In this document: positions 35,287 to 49,800 of the stretch, one piece after another
Layout: every line of letters begins with the position of its first letter
Numbering within the stretch: position 1 is the stretch's first letter
Assembly: GCA_963989245.1 (NCBI GenBank)
Contig: OZ022346.1
Coordinates: forward strand, 6,436,426-6,500,425
DNA: 64,000 nt
Source: Nansenia antarctica
Taxonomy: Eukaryota; Chordata; Actinopteri; Argentiniformes; Microstomatidae
Reading direction: 5' to 3'
Translations under genes and position numbers: made by a program
The notes under the pieces: generated by a model
Told to the model about the DNA's origin: nothing
Databases searched by the model: none
The model's input: the letters and a program-made list of their open reading frames with translations, nothing else

Positions 35287-38200
35287 ACTACATGTAACCG
35301 GTTGGTCATTATTTCCAGTTTGCGGTAAATGTGATTTTGATGAGCAAATGCCTTCTTCCGCTACGATTGGAGACGGGTTACCACGTGACCGTGGGACGTA
35401 TTGAATTTCCCAGTTTGGAACAGTCATAAGTAGCATTTCTGGGATGTTTTGTACATTAGCAGTACATTAACAATGTTAAGTTAAATATGTTGTATTATTT
35501 GGTGGAACGCATATAGAAACTATTGTGGTTAAACCGTGACTTGTATTGACGTGCCAGAGAATGACTCCCCTCCCTCGGACCCATTATGGGTATCGCTTCT
35601 CGGCCTTTTGGCCAAGATTAAGTGTAGTGTCTGGTTCCTACAAATGCAGAGCTTTGGGATGTTTTCTGGCTGTTATATCCTGAGGACTATGAACCTCACC
35701 TGTATAACATGTATGACTCAGACAACGGTGGTAACTTGAGTATTTATTGTTCTCTACTGTGGAGCCCCACGTTAGATCAAACATACAGAACAACATGGCC
35801 TCTTAAATACCCAGGATGCATAGCGTATACCCAGGATGCATAGCGTTAACAAAACCATAGCAACAGTGAATACATCACACTGGCAACCATTCACAAATGG
35901 GACATTCCCTTAGAGGCCAGTCAAGTACCAGACAGCACCCAGTGAACTGGGTAGCACAGAGTCCATGGCTTCCCAGTTGCATTTGTAGGAACCAGCTACT
36001 ACACTTGACCAAGCCTGCCCAGTTCGCGGAGCACCCAGTGAACTGGGTAGGTTCGTCCAAGCCTGCCCAGTTCGCGGGCCACCTGCCCTGAGCACCCAGT
36101 GAACTGGGTAGGTTCGACCAAGCCTGCCCAGTTCGCGGGTCACCTGCCCTGCATGAAGAGGGCACAGAACATGAGATCTGGCATTAAATTAATTTTTAAT
36201 TAAATTAATTAATCTTGCCATTTAGCAGACGCTTTTATCCAAAGCGATTTACAATTACGAATTACAGGGACATTCCCCCTGCAGTAATTGAGGGCTAAGT
36301 GCCTTACCCAAGGGCACACTAGTAGTGGTGTGGTTTCAGGCGGGATTTGAACTCACAACCTTCCGATCCCAAGTCCAACTCACTATCCACTGACTAGACC
36401 ACCACTACCCCACATTACAGGTGACAAGCAGCTGTCAAAGTCCGCTTTGAAGAAACAGAAGGAGCGAGAGGCAAAAAAAGCAGCAAAAGAGGTAACCATG
36501 GCAGATGCCCCTGAGGCCCAGTCAGACACCTCCTCTGCCAGTAGTGCCCAAGCAGGGCCTACCTGTGGTGACCCGGAGACTACATGTAACCGGTTGGTCA
36601 TTATTTCCAGTTTGCGGTAAATGTGATTTTGATGAGCAAATGCCTTCTTCCGCTACGATTGGAGACGGGTTACCACGTGACCGTGGGACGTATTGAATTT
36701 CCCAGTTTGGAACAGTCATAAGTAGCATTTCTGGGATGTTTTGTACATTAGCAGTACATTAACAATGTTAAGTTAAATATGTTGTATTATTTGGTGGAAC
36801 GCATATAGAAACTATTGTGGTTAAACCGTGACTTGTATTGACGTGCCAGAGAATGACTCCCCTCCCTCGGACCCATTATGGGTATCGCTTCTCGGCCTTT
36901 TGGCCAAGATTAAGTGTAGTGTCTGGTTCCTACAAATGCAGAGCTTTGGGATGTTTTCTGGCTGTTATATCCTGAGGACTATGAACCTCACCTGTATAAC
37001 ATGTATGACTCAGACAACGGTGGTAACTTGAGTATTTATTGTTCTCTACTGTGGAGCCCCACGTTAGATCAAACATACAGAACAACATGGCCTCTTAAAT
37101 ACCCAGGATGCATAGCGTATACCCAGGATGCATAGCGTTAACAAAACCATAGCAACAGTGAATACATCACACTGGCAACCATTCACAAATGGGACATTCC
37201 CTTAGAGGCCAGTCAAGTACCAGACAGCACCCAGTGAACTGGGTAGCACAGAGTCCATGGCTTCCCAGTTGCATTTGTAGGAACCAGCTACTACACTTGA
37301 CCAAGCCTGCCCAGTTCGCGGAGCACCCAGTGAACTGGGTAGGTTCGTCCAAGCCTGCCCAGTTCGCGGGCCACCTGCCCTGAGCACCCAGTGAACTGGG
37401 TAGGTTCGACCAAGCCTGCCCAGTTCGCGGGTCACCTGCCCTGCATGAAGAGGGCACAGAACATGAGATCTGGCATTAAATTAATTTTTAATTAAATTAA
37501 TTAATCTTGCCATTTAGCAGACGCTTTTATCCAAAGCGATTTACAATTACGAATTACAGGGACATTCCCCCTGGAGTAATTGAGGGCTAAGTGCCTTACC
37601 CAAGGGCACACTAGTAGTGGTGTGGTTTCAGGCGGGATTTGAACTCACAACCTTCCGATCCCAAGTCCAACTCACTATCCACTGACTAGACCACCACTAC
37701 CCCACATTACAGGTGACAAGCAGCTGTCAAAGTCCGCTTTGAAGAAACAGAAGGAGCGATGGCAAAAAAAGCAGCAAAAGAGGTAACCATGGCAGATGCC
37801 CCTGAGGCCCAGTCAGACACCTCCTCTGCCAGTAGTGCCCAAGCAGGGCCTACCTGTGGTGACCCGGAGACTACATGTAACCGGTTGGTCATTATTTCCA
37901 GTTTGCGGTAAATGTGATTTTGATGAGCAAATGCCTTCTTCCGCTACGATTGGAGACGGGTTACCACGTGACCGTGGGACGTATTGAATTTCCCAGTTTG
38001 GAACAGTCATAAGTAGCATTTCTGGGATGTTTTGTACATTAGCAGTACATTAACAATGTTAAGTTAAATATGTTGTATTATTTGGTGGAACGCATATAGA
38101 AACTATTGTGGTTAAACCGTGACTTGTATTGACGTGCCAGAGAATGACTCCCCTCCCTCGGACCCATTATGGGTATCGCTTCTCGGCCTTTTGGCCAAGA

Positions 38201-41200
38201 TTAAGTGTAGTGTCTGGTTCCTACAAATGCAGAGCTTTGGGATGTTTTCTGGCTGTTATATCCTGAGGACTATGAACCTCACCTGTATAACATGTATGAC
38301 TCAGACAACGGTGGTAACTTGAGTATTTATTGTTCTCTACTGTGGAGCCCCACGTTAGATCAAACATACAGAACAACATGGCCTCTTAAATACCCAGGAT
38401 GCATAGCGTATACCCAGGATGCATAGCGTTAACAAAACCATAGCAACAGTGAATACATCACACTGGCAACCATTCACAAATGGGACATTCCCTTAGAGGC
38501 CAGTCAAGTACCAGACAGCACCCAGTGAACTGGGTAGCACAGAGTCCATGGCTTCCCAGTTGCATTTGTAGGAACCAGCTACTACACTTGACCAAGCCTG
38601 CCCAGTTCGCGGAGCACCCAGTGAACTGGGTAGGTTCGTCCAAGCCTGCCCAGTTCGCGGGCCACCTGCCCTGAGCACCCAGTGAACTGGGTAGGTTCGA
38701 CCAAGCCTGCCCAGTTCGCGGGTCACCTGCCCTGCATGAAGAGGGCACAGAACATGAGATCTGGCATTAAATTAATTTTTAATTAAATTAATTAATCTTG
38801 CCATTTAGCAGACGCTTTTATCCAAAGCGATTTACAATTACGAATTACAGGGACATTCCCCCTGGAGTAATTGAGGGCTAAGTGCCTTACCCAAGGGCAC
38901 ACTAGTAGTGGTGTGGTTTCAGGCGGGATTTGAACTCACAACCTTCCGATCCCAAGTCCAACTCACTATCCACTGACTAGACCACCACTACCCCACATTA
39001 CAGGTGACAAGCAGCTGTCAAAGTCCGCTTTGAAGAAACAGAAGGAGCGAGAGGCAAAAAAAGCAGCAAAAGAGGTAACCATGGCAGATGCCCCTGAGGC
39101 CCAGTCAGACACCTCCTCTGCCAGTAGTGCCCAAGCAGGGCCTACCTGTGGTGACCCGGAGACTACATGTAACCGGTTGGTCATTATTTCCAGTTTGCGG
39201 TAAATGTGATTTTGATGAGCAAATGCCTTCTTCCGCTACGATTGGAGACGGGTTACCACGTGACCGTGGGACGTATTGAATTTCCCAGTTTGGAACAGTC
39301 ATAAGTAGCATTTCTGGGATGTTTTGTACATTAGCAGTACATTAACAATGTTAAGTTAAATATGTTGTATTATTTGGTGGAACGCATATAGAAACTATTG
39401 TGGTTAAACCGTGACTTGTATTGACGTGCCAGAGAATGACTCCCCTCCCTCGGACCCATTATGGGTATCGCTTCTCGGCCTTTTGGCCAAGATTAAGTGT
39501 AGTGTCTGGTTCCTACAAATGCAGAGCTTTGGGATGTTTTCTGGCTGTTATATCCTGAGGACTATGAACCTCACCTGTATAACATGTATGACTCAGACAA
39601 CGGTGGTAACTTGAGTATTTATTGTTCTCTACTGTGGAGCCCCACGTTAGATCAAACATACAGAACAACATGGCCTCTTAAATACCCAGGATGCATAGCG
39701 TATACCCAGGATGCATAGCGTTAACAAAACCATAGCAACAGTGAATACATCACACTGGCAACCATTCACAAATGGGACATTCCCTTAGAGGCCAGTCAAG
39801 TACCAGACAGCACCCAGTGAACTGGGTAGCACAGAGTCCATGGCTTCCCAGTTGCATTTGTAGGAACCAGCTACTACACTTGACCAAGCCTGCCCAGTTC
39901 GCGGAGCACCCAGTGAACTGGGTAGGTTCGTCCAAGCCTGCCCAGTTCGCGGGCCACCTGCCCTGAGCACCCAGTGAACTGGGTAGGTTCGACCAAGCCT
40001 GCCCAGTTCGCGGGTCACCTGCCCTGCATGAAGAGGGCACAGAACATGAGATCTGGCATTAAATTAATTTTTAATTAAATTAATTAATCTTGCCATTTAG
40101 CAGACGCTTTTATCCAAAGCGATTTACAATTACGAATTACAGGGACATTCCCCCTGGAGTAATTGAGGGCTAAGTGCCTTACCCAAGGGCACACTAGTAG
40201 TGGTGTGGTTTCAGGCGGGATTTGAACTCACAACCTTCCGATCCCAAGTCCAACTCACTATCCACTGACTAGACCACCACTACCCCACATTACAGGTGAC
40301 AAGCAGCTGTCAAAGTCCGCTTTGAAGAAACAGAAGGAGCGAGAGGCAAAAAAAGCAGCAAAAGAGGTAACCATGGCAGATGCCCCTGAGGCCCAGTCAG
40401 ACACCTCCTCTGCCAGTAGTGCCCAAGCAGGGCCTACCTGTGGTGACCCGGAGACTACATGTAACCGGTTGGTCATTATTTCCAGTTTGCGGTAAATGTG
40501 ATTTTGATGAGCAAATGCCTTCTTCCGCTACGATTGGAGACGGGTTACCACGTGACCGTGGGACGTATTGAATTTCCCAGTTTGGAACAGTCATAAGTAG
40601 CATTTCTGGGATGTTTTGTACATTAGCAGTACATTAACAATGTTAAGTTAAATATGTTGTATTATTTGGTGGAACGCATATAGAAACTATTGTGGTTAAA
40701 CCGTGACTTGTATTGACGTGCCAGAGAATGACTCCCCTCCCTCGGACCCATTATGGGTATCGCTTCTCGGCCTTTTGGCCAAGATTAAGTGTAGTGTCTG
40801 GTTCCTACAAATGCAGAGCTTTGGGATGTTTTCTGGCTGTTATATCCTGAGGACTATGAACCTCACCTGTATAACATGTATGACTCAGACAACGGTGGTA
40901 ACTTGAGTATTTATTGTTCTCTACTGTGGAGCCCCACGTTAGATCAAACATACAGAACAACATGGCCTCTTAAATACCCAGGATGCATAGCGTATACCCA
41001 GGATGCATAGCGTTAACAAAACCATAGCAACAGTGAATACATCACACTGGCAACCATTCACAAATGGGACATTCCCTTAGAGGCCAGTCAAGTACCAGAC
41101 AGCACCCAGTGAACTGGGTAGCACAGAGTCCATGGCTTCCCAGTTGCATTTGTAGGAACCAGCTACTACACTTGACCAAGCCTGCCCAGTTCGCGGAGCA

Positions 41201-44200
41201 CCCAGTGAACTGGGTAGGTTCGTCCAAGCCTGCCCAGTTCGCGGGCCACCTGCCCTGAGCACCCAGTGAACTGGGTAGGTTCGACCAAGCCTGCCCAGTT
41301 CGCGGGTCACCTGCCCTGCATGAAGAGGGCACAGAACATGAGATCTGGCATTAAATTAATTTTTAATTAAATTAATTAATCTTGCCATTTAGCAGACGCT
41401 TTTATCCAAAGCGATTTACAATTACGAATTACAGGGACATTCCCCCTGGAGTAATTGAGGGCTAAGTGCCTTACCCAAGGGCACACTAGTAGTGGTGTGG
41501 TTTCAGGCGGGATTTGAACTCACAACCTTCCGATCCCAAGTCCAACTCACTATCCACTGACTAGACCACCACTACCCCACATTACAGGTGACAAGCAGCT
41601 GTCAAAGTCCGCTTTGAAGAAACAGAAGAAGCGAGAGGCAAAAAAAGCAGCAAAAGAGGTAACCATGGCAGATGCCCCTGAGGCCCAGTCAGACACCTCC
41701 TCTGCCAGTAGTGCCCAAGCAGGGCCTACCTGTGGTGACCCGGAGACTACATGTAACCGGTTGGTCATTATTTCCAGTTTGCGGTAAATGTGATTTTGAT
41801 GAGCAAATGCCTTCTTCCGCTACGATTGGAGACGGGTTACCACGTGACCGTGGGACGTATTGAATTTCCCAGTTTGGAACAGTCATAAGTAGCATTTCTG
41901 GGATGTTTTGTACATTAGCAGTACATTAACAATGTTAAGTTAAATATGTTGTATTATTTGGTGGAACGCATATAGAAACTATTGTGGTTAAACCGTGACT
42001 TGTATTGACGTGCCAGAGAATGACTCCCCTCCCTCGGACCCATTATGGGTATCGCTTCTCGGCCTTTTGGCCAAGATTAAGTGTAGTGTCTGGTTCCTAC
42101 AAATGCAGAGCTTTGGGATGTTTTCTGGCTGTTATAGCCTGAGGACTATGAACCTCACCTGTATAACATGTATGACTCAGACAACGGTGGTAACTTGAGT
42201 ATTTATTGTTCTCTACTGTGGAGCCCCACGTTAGATCAAACATACAGAACAACATGGCCTCTTAAATACCCAGGATGCATAGCGTATACCCAGGATGCAT
42301 AGCGTTAACAAAACCATAGCAACAGTGAATACATCACACTGGCAACCATTCACAAATGGGACATTCCCTTAGAGGCCAGTCAAGTACCAGACAGCACCCA
42401 GTGAACTGGGTAGCACAGAGTCCATGGCTTCCCAGTTGCATTTGTAGGAACCAGCTACTACACTTGACCAAGCCTGCCCAGTTCGCGGAGCACCCAGTGA
42501 ACTGGGTAGGTTCGTCCAAGCCTGCCCAGTTCGCGGGCCACCTGCCCTGAGCACCCAGTGAACTGGGTAGGTTCGACCAAGCCTGCCCAGTTCGCGGGTC
42601 ACCTGCCCTGCATGAAGAGGGCACAGAACATGAGATCTGGCATTAAATTAATTTTTAATTAAATTAATTAATCTTGCCATTTAGCAGACGCTTTTATCCA
42701 AAGCGATTTACAATTACGAATTACAGGGACATTCCCCCTGGAGTAATTGAGGGCTAAGTGCCTTACCCAAGGGCACACTAGTAGTGGTGTGGTTTCAGGC
42801 GGGATTTGAACTCACAACCTTCCGATCCCAAGTCCAACTCACTATCCACTGACTAGACCACCACTACCCCACATTACAGGTGACAAGCAGCTGTCAAAGT
42901 CCGCTTTGAAGAAACAGAAGAAGCGAGAGGCAAAAAAAGCAGCAAAAGAGGTAACCATGGCAGATGCCCCTGAGGCCCAGTCAGACACCTCCTCTGCCAG
43001 TAGTGCCCAAGCAGGGCCTACCTGTGGTGACCCGGAGACTACATGTAACCGGTTGGTCATTATTTCCAGTTTGCGGTAAATGTGATTTTGATGAGCAAAT
43101 GCCTTCTTCCGCTACGATTGGAGACGGGTTACCACGTGACCGTGGGACGTATTGAATTTCCCAGTTTGGAACAGTCATAAGTAGCATTTCTGGGATGTTT
43201 TGTACATTAGCAGTACATTAACAATGTTAAGTTAAATATGTTGTATTATTTGGTGGAACGCATATAGAAACTATTGTGGTTAAACCGTGACTTGTATTGA
43301 CGTGCCAGAGAATGACTCCCCTCCCTCGGACCCATTATGGGTATCGCTTCTCGGCCTTTTGGCCAAGATTAAGTGTAGTGTCTGGTTCCTACAAATGCAG
43401 AGCTTTGGGATGTTTTCTGGCTGTTATAGCCTGAGGACTATGAACCTCACCTGTATAACATGTATGACTCAGACAACGGTGGTAACTTGAGTATTTATTG
43501 TTCTCTACTGTGGAGCCCCACGTTAGATCAAACATACAGAACAACATGGCCTCTTAAATACCCAGGATGCATAGCGTTAACAAAACCATAGCAACAGTGA
43601 ATACATCACACTGGCAACCATTCACAAATGGGACATTCCCTTAGAGGCCAGTCAAGTACCAGACAGCACCCAGTGAACTGGGTAGCACAGAGTCCATGGC
43701 TTCCCAGTTGCATTTGTAGGAACCAGCTACTACACTTGACCAAGCCTGCCCAGTTCGCGGAGCACCCAGTGAACTGGGTAGGTTCGTCCAAGCCTGCCCA
43801 GTTCGCGGGCCACCTGCCCTGAGCACCCAGTGAACTGGGTAGGTTCGACCAAGCCTGCCCAGTTCGCGGGTCACCTGCCCTGCATGAAGAGGGCACAGAA
43901 CATGAGATCTGGCATTAAATTAATTTTTAATTAAATTAATTAATCTTGCCATTTAGCAGACGCTTTTATCCAAAGCGATTTACAATTACGAATTACAGGG
44001 ACATTCCCCCTGGAGTAATTGAGGGCTAAGTGCCTTACCCAAGGGCACACTAGTAGTGGTGTGGTTTCAGGCGGGATTTGAACTCACAACCTTCCGATCC
44101 CAAGTCCAACTCACTATCCACTGACTAGACCACCACTACCCCACATTACAGGTGACAAGCAGCTGTCAAAGTCCGCTTTGAAGAAACAGAAGAAGCGAGA

Positions 44201-46873
44201 GGCAAAAAAAGCAGCAAAAGAGGTAACCATGGCAGATGCCCCTGAGGCCCAGTCAGACACCTCCTCTGCCAGTAGTGCCCAAGCAGGGCCTACCTGTGGT
44301 GACCCGGAGACTACATGTAACCGGTTGGTCATTATTTCCAGTTTGCGGTAAATGTGATTTTGATGAGCAAATGCCTTCTTCCGCTACGATTGGAGACGGG
44401 TTACCACGTGACCGTGGGACGTATTGAATTTCCCAGTTTGGAACAGTCATAAGTAGCATTTCTGGGATGTTTTGTACATTAGCAGTACATTAACAATGTT
44501 AAGTTAAATATGTTGTATTATTTGGTGGAACGCATATAGAAACTATTGTGGTTAAACCGTGACTTGTATTGACGTGCCAGAGAATGACTCCCCTCCCTCG
44601 GACCCATTATGGGTATCGCTTCTCGGCCTTTTGGCCAAGATTAAGTGTAGTGTCTGGTTCCTACAAATGCAGAGCTTTGGGATGTTTTCTAGCTGTTATA
44701 TCCTGAGGACTATGAACCTCACCTGTATAACATGTATGACTCAGACAACGGTGGTAACTTGAGTATTTATTGTTCTCTACTGTGGAGCCCCACGTTAGAT
44801 CAAACATACAGAACAACATGGCCTCTTAAATACCCAGGATGCATAGCGTATACCCAGGATGCATAGCGTTAACAAAACCATAGCAACAGTGAATACATCA
44901 CACTGGCAACCATTCACAAATGGGACATTCCCTTAGAGGCCAGTCAAGTACCAGACAGCACCCAGTGAACTGGGTAGCACAGAGTCCATGGCTTCCCAGT
45001 TGCATTTGTAGGAACCAGCTACTACACTTGACCAAGCCTGCCCAGTTCGCGGAGCACCCAGTGAACTGGGTAGGTTCGTCCAAGCCTGCCCAGTTCGCGG
45101 GCCACCTGCCCTGAGCACCCAGTGAACTGGGTAGGTTCGACCAAGCCTGCCCAGTTCGCGGGTCACCTGCCCTGCATGAAGAGGGCACAGAACATGAGAT
45201 CTGGCATTAAATTAATTTTTAATTAAATGAATTAATCTTGCCATTTAGCAGACGCTTTTATCCAAAGCGATTTACAATTACGAATTACAGGGACATTCCC
45301 CCTGGAGTAATTGAGGGCTAAGTGCCTTACCCAAGGGCACACTAGTAGTGGTGTGGTTTCAGGCGGGATTTGAACTCACAACCTTCCGATCCCAAGTCCA
45401 ACTCACTATCCACTGACTAGACCACCACTACCCCACATTACAGGTGACAAGCAGCTGTCAAAGTCCGCTTTGAAGAAACAGAAGAAGCGAGAGGCAAAAA
45501 AAGCAGCAAAAGAGGTAACCATGGCAGATGCCCCTGAGGCCCAGTCAGACACCTCCTCTGCCAGTAGTGCCCAAGCAGGGCCTACCTGTGGTGACCCGGA
45601 GACTACATGTAACCGGTTGGTCATTATTTCCAGTTTGCGGTAAATGTGATTTTGATGAGCAAATGCCTTCTTCCGCTACGATTGGAGACGGGTTACCACG
45701 TGACCGTGGGACGTATTGAATTTCCCAGTTTGGAACAGTCATAAGTAGCATTTCTGGGATGTTTTGTACATTAGCAGTACATTAACAATGTTAAGTTAAA
45801 TATGTTGTATTATTTGGTGGAACGCATATAGAAACTATTGTGGTTAAACCGTGACTTGTATTGACGTGCCAGAGAATGACTCCCCTCCCTCGGACCCATT
45901 ATGGGTATCGCTTCTCGGCCTTTTGGCCAAGATTAAGTGTAGTGTCTGGTTCCTACAAATGCAGAGCTTTGGGATGTTTTCTGGCTGTTATATCCTGAGG
46001 ACTATGAACCTCACCTGTATAACATGTATGACTCAGACAACGGTGGTAACTTGAGTATTTATTGTTCTCTACTGTGGAGCCCCACGTTAGATCAAACATA
46101 CAGAACAACATGGCCTCTTAAATACCCAGGATGCATAGCGTTAACAAAACCATAGCAACAGTGAATACATCACACTGGCAACCATTCACAAATGGGACAT
46201 TCCCTTAGAGGCCAGTCAAGTACCAGACAGCACCCAGTGAACTGGGTAGCACAGAGTCCATGGCTTCCCAGTTGCATTTGTAGGAACCAGCTACTACACT
46301 TGACCAAGCCTGCCCAGTTCGCGGAGCACCCAGTGAACTGGGTAGGTTCGTCCAAGCCTGCCCAGTTCGCGGGCCACCTGCCCTGAGCACCCAGTGAACT
46401 GGGTAGGTTCGACCAAGCCTGCCCAGTTCGCGGGTCACCTGCCCTGCATGAAGAGGGCACAGAACATGAGATCTGGCATTAAATTAATTTTTAATTAAAT
46501 TAATTAATCTTGCCATTTAGCAGACGCTTTTATCCAAAGCGATTTACAATTACGAATTACAGGGACATTCCCCCTGGAGTAATTGAGGGCTAAGTGCCTT
46601 ACCCAAGGGCACACTAGTAGTGGTGTGGTTTCAGGCGGGATTTGAACTCACAACCTTCCGATCCCAAGTCCAACTCACTATCCACTGACTAGACCACCAC
46701 TACCCCACATTACAGGTGACAAGCAGCTGTCAAAGTCCGCTTTGAAGAAACAGAAGAAGCGAGAGGCAAAAAAAGCAGCAAAAGAGGTAACCATGGCAGA
46801 TGCCCCTGAGGCCCAGTCAGACACCTCCTCTGCCAGTAGTGCCCAAGCAGGGCCTACCTGTGGTGACCCGGAG
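35287..46873 (+). repeat. Array units 25-33 (higher-order block B)
   Basis: Repeats the variant order of block A: unit 25 CCTGCAG (36282) plus GGAG; unit 26 GGAG plus the GATGG deletion; units 27 and 28 both GGAG; unit 29 standard; units 30 and 31 both ATAGCC, with 31 also lacking one 20-bp copy (1272 bp); unit 32 TTCTAG plus AAATGAATTA; unit 33 standard with the 20-bp loss (1272 bp). It looks like block A with two single-unit duplications. Confidence 0.85.
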
Positions 46874-49800
46874 ACTACATGTAACCGGTTGGTCATTATT
46901 TCCAGTTTGCGGTAAATGTGATTTTGATGAGCAAATGCCTTCTTCCGCTACGATTGGAGACGGGTTACCACGTGACCGTGGGACGTATTGAATTTCCCAG
47001 TTTGGAACAGTCATAAGTAGCATTTCTGGGATGTTTTGTACATTAGCAGTACATTAACAATGTTAAGTTAAATATGTTGTATTATTTGGTGGAACGCATA
47101 TAGAAACTATTGTGGTTAAACCGTGACTTGTATTGACGTGCCAGAGAATGACTCCCCTCCCTCGGACCCATTATGGGTATCACTTCTCGGCCTTTTGGCC
47201 AAGATTAAGTGTAGTGTCTGGTTCCTACAAATGCAGAGCTTTGGGATGTTTTCTAGCTGTTATATCCTGAGGACTATGAACCTCACCTGTATAACATGTA
47301 TGACTCAGACAACGGTGGTAACTTGAGTATTTATTGTTCTCTACTGTGGAGCCCCACGTTAGATCAAACATACAGAACAACATGGCCTCTTAAATACCCA
47401 GGATGCATAGCGTATACCCAGGATGCATAGCGTTAACAAAACCATAGCAACAGTGAATACATCACACTGGCAACCATTCACAAATGGGACATTCCCTGAG
47501 GCCAGTCAAGTACCAGACAGCACCCAGTGAACTGGGTAGCACAGAGTCCATGGCTTCCCAGTTGCATTTGTAGGAACCAGCTACTACACTTGACCAAGCC
47601 TGCCCAGTTCGCGGAGCACCCAGTGAACTGGGTAGGTTCGTCCAAGCCTGCCCAGTTCGCGGGCCACCTGCCCTGAGCACCCAGTGAACTGGGTAGGTTC
47701 GACCAAGCCTGCCCAGTTCGCGGGTCACCTGCCCTGCATGAAGAGGGCACAGAACATGAGATCTGGCATTAAATTAATTTTTAATTAAATTAATTAATCT
47801 TGCCATTTAGCAGACGCTTTTATCCAAAGCGATTTACAATTACGAATTACAGGGACATTCCCCCTGGAGTAATTGAGGGCTAAGTGCCTTACCCAAGGGC
47901 ACACTAGTAGTGGTGTGGTTTCAGGCGGGATTTGAACTCACAACCTTCCGATCCCAAGTCCAACTCACTATCCACTGACTAGACCACCACTACCCCACAT
48001 TACAGGTGACAAGCAGCTGTCAAAGTCCGCTTTGAAGAAACAGAAGAAGCGAGAGGCAAAAAAAGCAGCAAAAGAGGTAACCATGGCAGATGCCCCTGAG
48101 GCCCAGTCAGACACCTCCTCTGCCAGTAGTGCCCAAGCAGGGCCTACCTGTGGTGACCCGGAGACTACATGTAACCGGTTGGTCATTATTTCCAGTTTGC
48201 GGTAAATGTGATTTTGATGAGCAAATGCCTTCTTCCGCTACGATTGGAGACGGGTTACCACGTGACCGTGGGACGTATTGAATTTCCCAGTTTGGAACAG
48301 TCATAAGTAGCATTTCTGGGATGTTTTGTACATTAGCAGTACATTAACAATGTTAAGTTAAATATGTTGTATTATTTGGTGGAACGCATATAGAAACTAT
48401 TGTGGTTAAACCGTGACTTGTATTGACGTGCCAGAGAATGACTCCCCTCCCTCGGACCCATTATGGGTATCGCTTCTCGGCCTTTTGGCCAAGATTAAGT
48501 GTAGTGTCTGGTTCCTACAAATGCAGAGCTTTGGGATGTTTTCTGGCTGTTAGATCCTGAGGACTATGAACCTCACCTGTATAACATGTATGACTCAGAC
48601 AACGGTGGTAACTTGAGTATTTATTGTTCTCTACTGTGGAGCCCCACGTTAGATCAAACATACAGAACAACATGGCCTCTTAAATACCCAGGATGCATAG
48701 CGTATACCCAGGATGCATAGCGTTAACAAAACCATAGCAACAGTGAATACATCACACTGGCAACCATTCACAAATGGGACATTCCCTGAGGCCAGTCAAG
48801 TACCAGACAGCACCCAGTGAACTGGGTAGCACAGAGTCCATGGCTTCCCAGTTGCATTTGTAGGAACCAGCTACTACACTTGACCAAGCCTGCCCAGTTC
48901 GCGGAGCACCCAGTGAACTGGGTAGGTTCGTCCAAGCCTGCCCAGTTCGCGGGCCACCTGCCCTGAGCACCCAGTGAACTGGGTAGGTTCGACCAAGCCT
49001 GCCCAGTTCGCGGGTCACCTGCCCTGCATGAAGAGGGCACAGAACATGAGATCTGGCATTAAATTAATTTTTAATTAAATTAATTAATCTTGCCATTTAG
49101 CAGACGCTTTTATCCAAAGCGATTTACAATTACGAATTACAGGGACATTCCCCCTGGAGTAATTGAGGGCTAAGTGCCTTACCCAAGGGCACACTAGTAG
49201 TGGTGTGGTTTCAGGCGGGATTTGAACTCACAACCTTCCGATCCCAAGTCCAACTCACTATCCACTGACTAGACCACCACTACCCCACATTACAGGTGAC
49301 AAGCAGCTGTCAAAGTCCGCTTTGAAGAAACAGAAGAAGCGAGAGGCAAAAAAAGCAGCAAAAGAGGTAACCATGGCAGATGCCCCTGAGGCCCAGTCAG
49401 ACACCTCCTCTGCCAGTAGTGCCCAAGCAGGGCCTACCTGTGGTGACCCGGAGACTACATGTAACCGGTTGGTCATTATTTCCAGTTTGCGGTAAATGTG
49501 ATTTTGATGAGCAAATGCCTTCTTCCGCTACGATTGGAGACGGGTTACCACGTGACCGTGGGACGTATTGAATTTCCCAGTTTGGAACAGTCATAAGTAG
49601 CATTTCTGGGATGTTTTGTACATTAGCAGTACATTAACAATGTTAAGTTAAATATGTTGTATTATTTGGTGGAACGCATATAGAAACTATTGTGGTTAAA
49701 CCGTGACTTGTATTGACGTGCCAGAGAATGACTCCCCTCCCTCGGACCCATTATGGGTATCGCTTCTCGGCCTTTTGGCCAAGATTAAGTGTAGTGTCTG

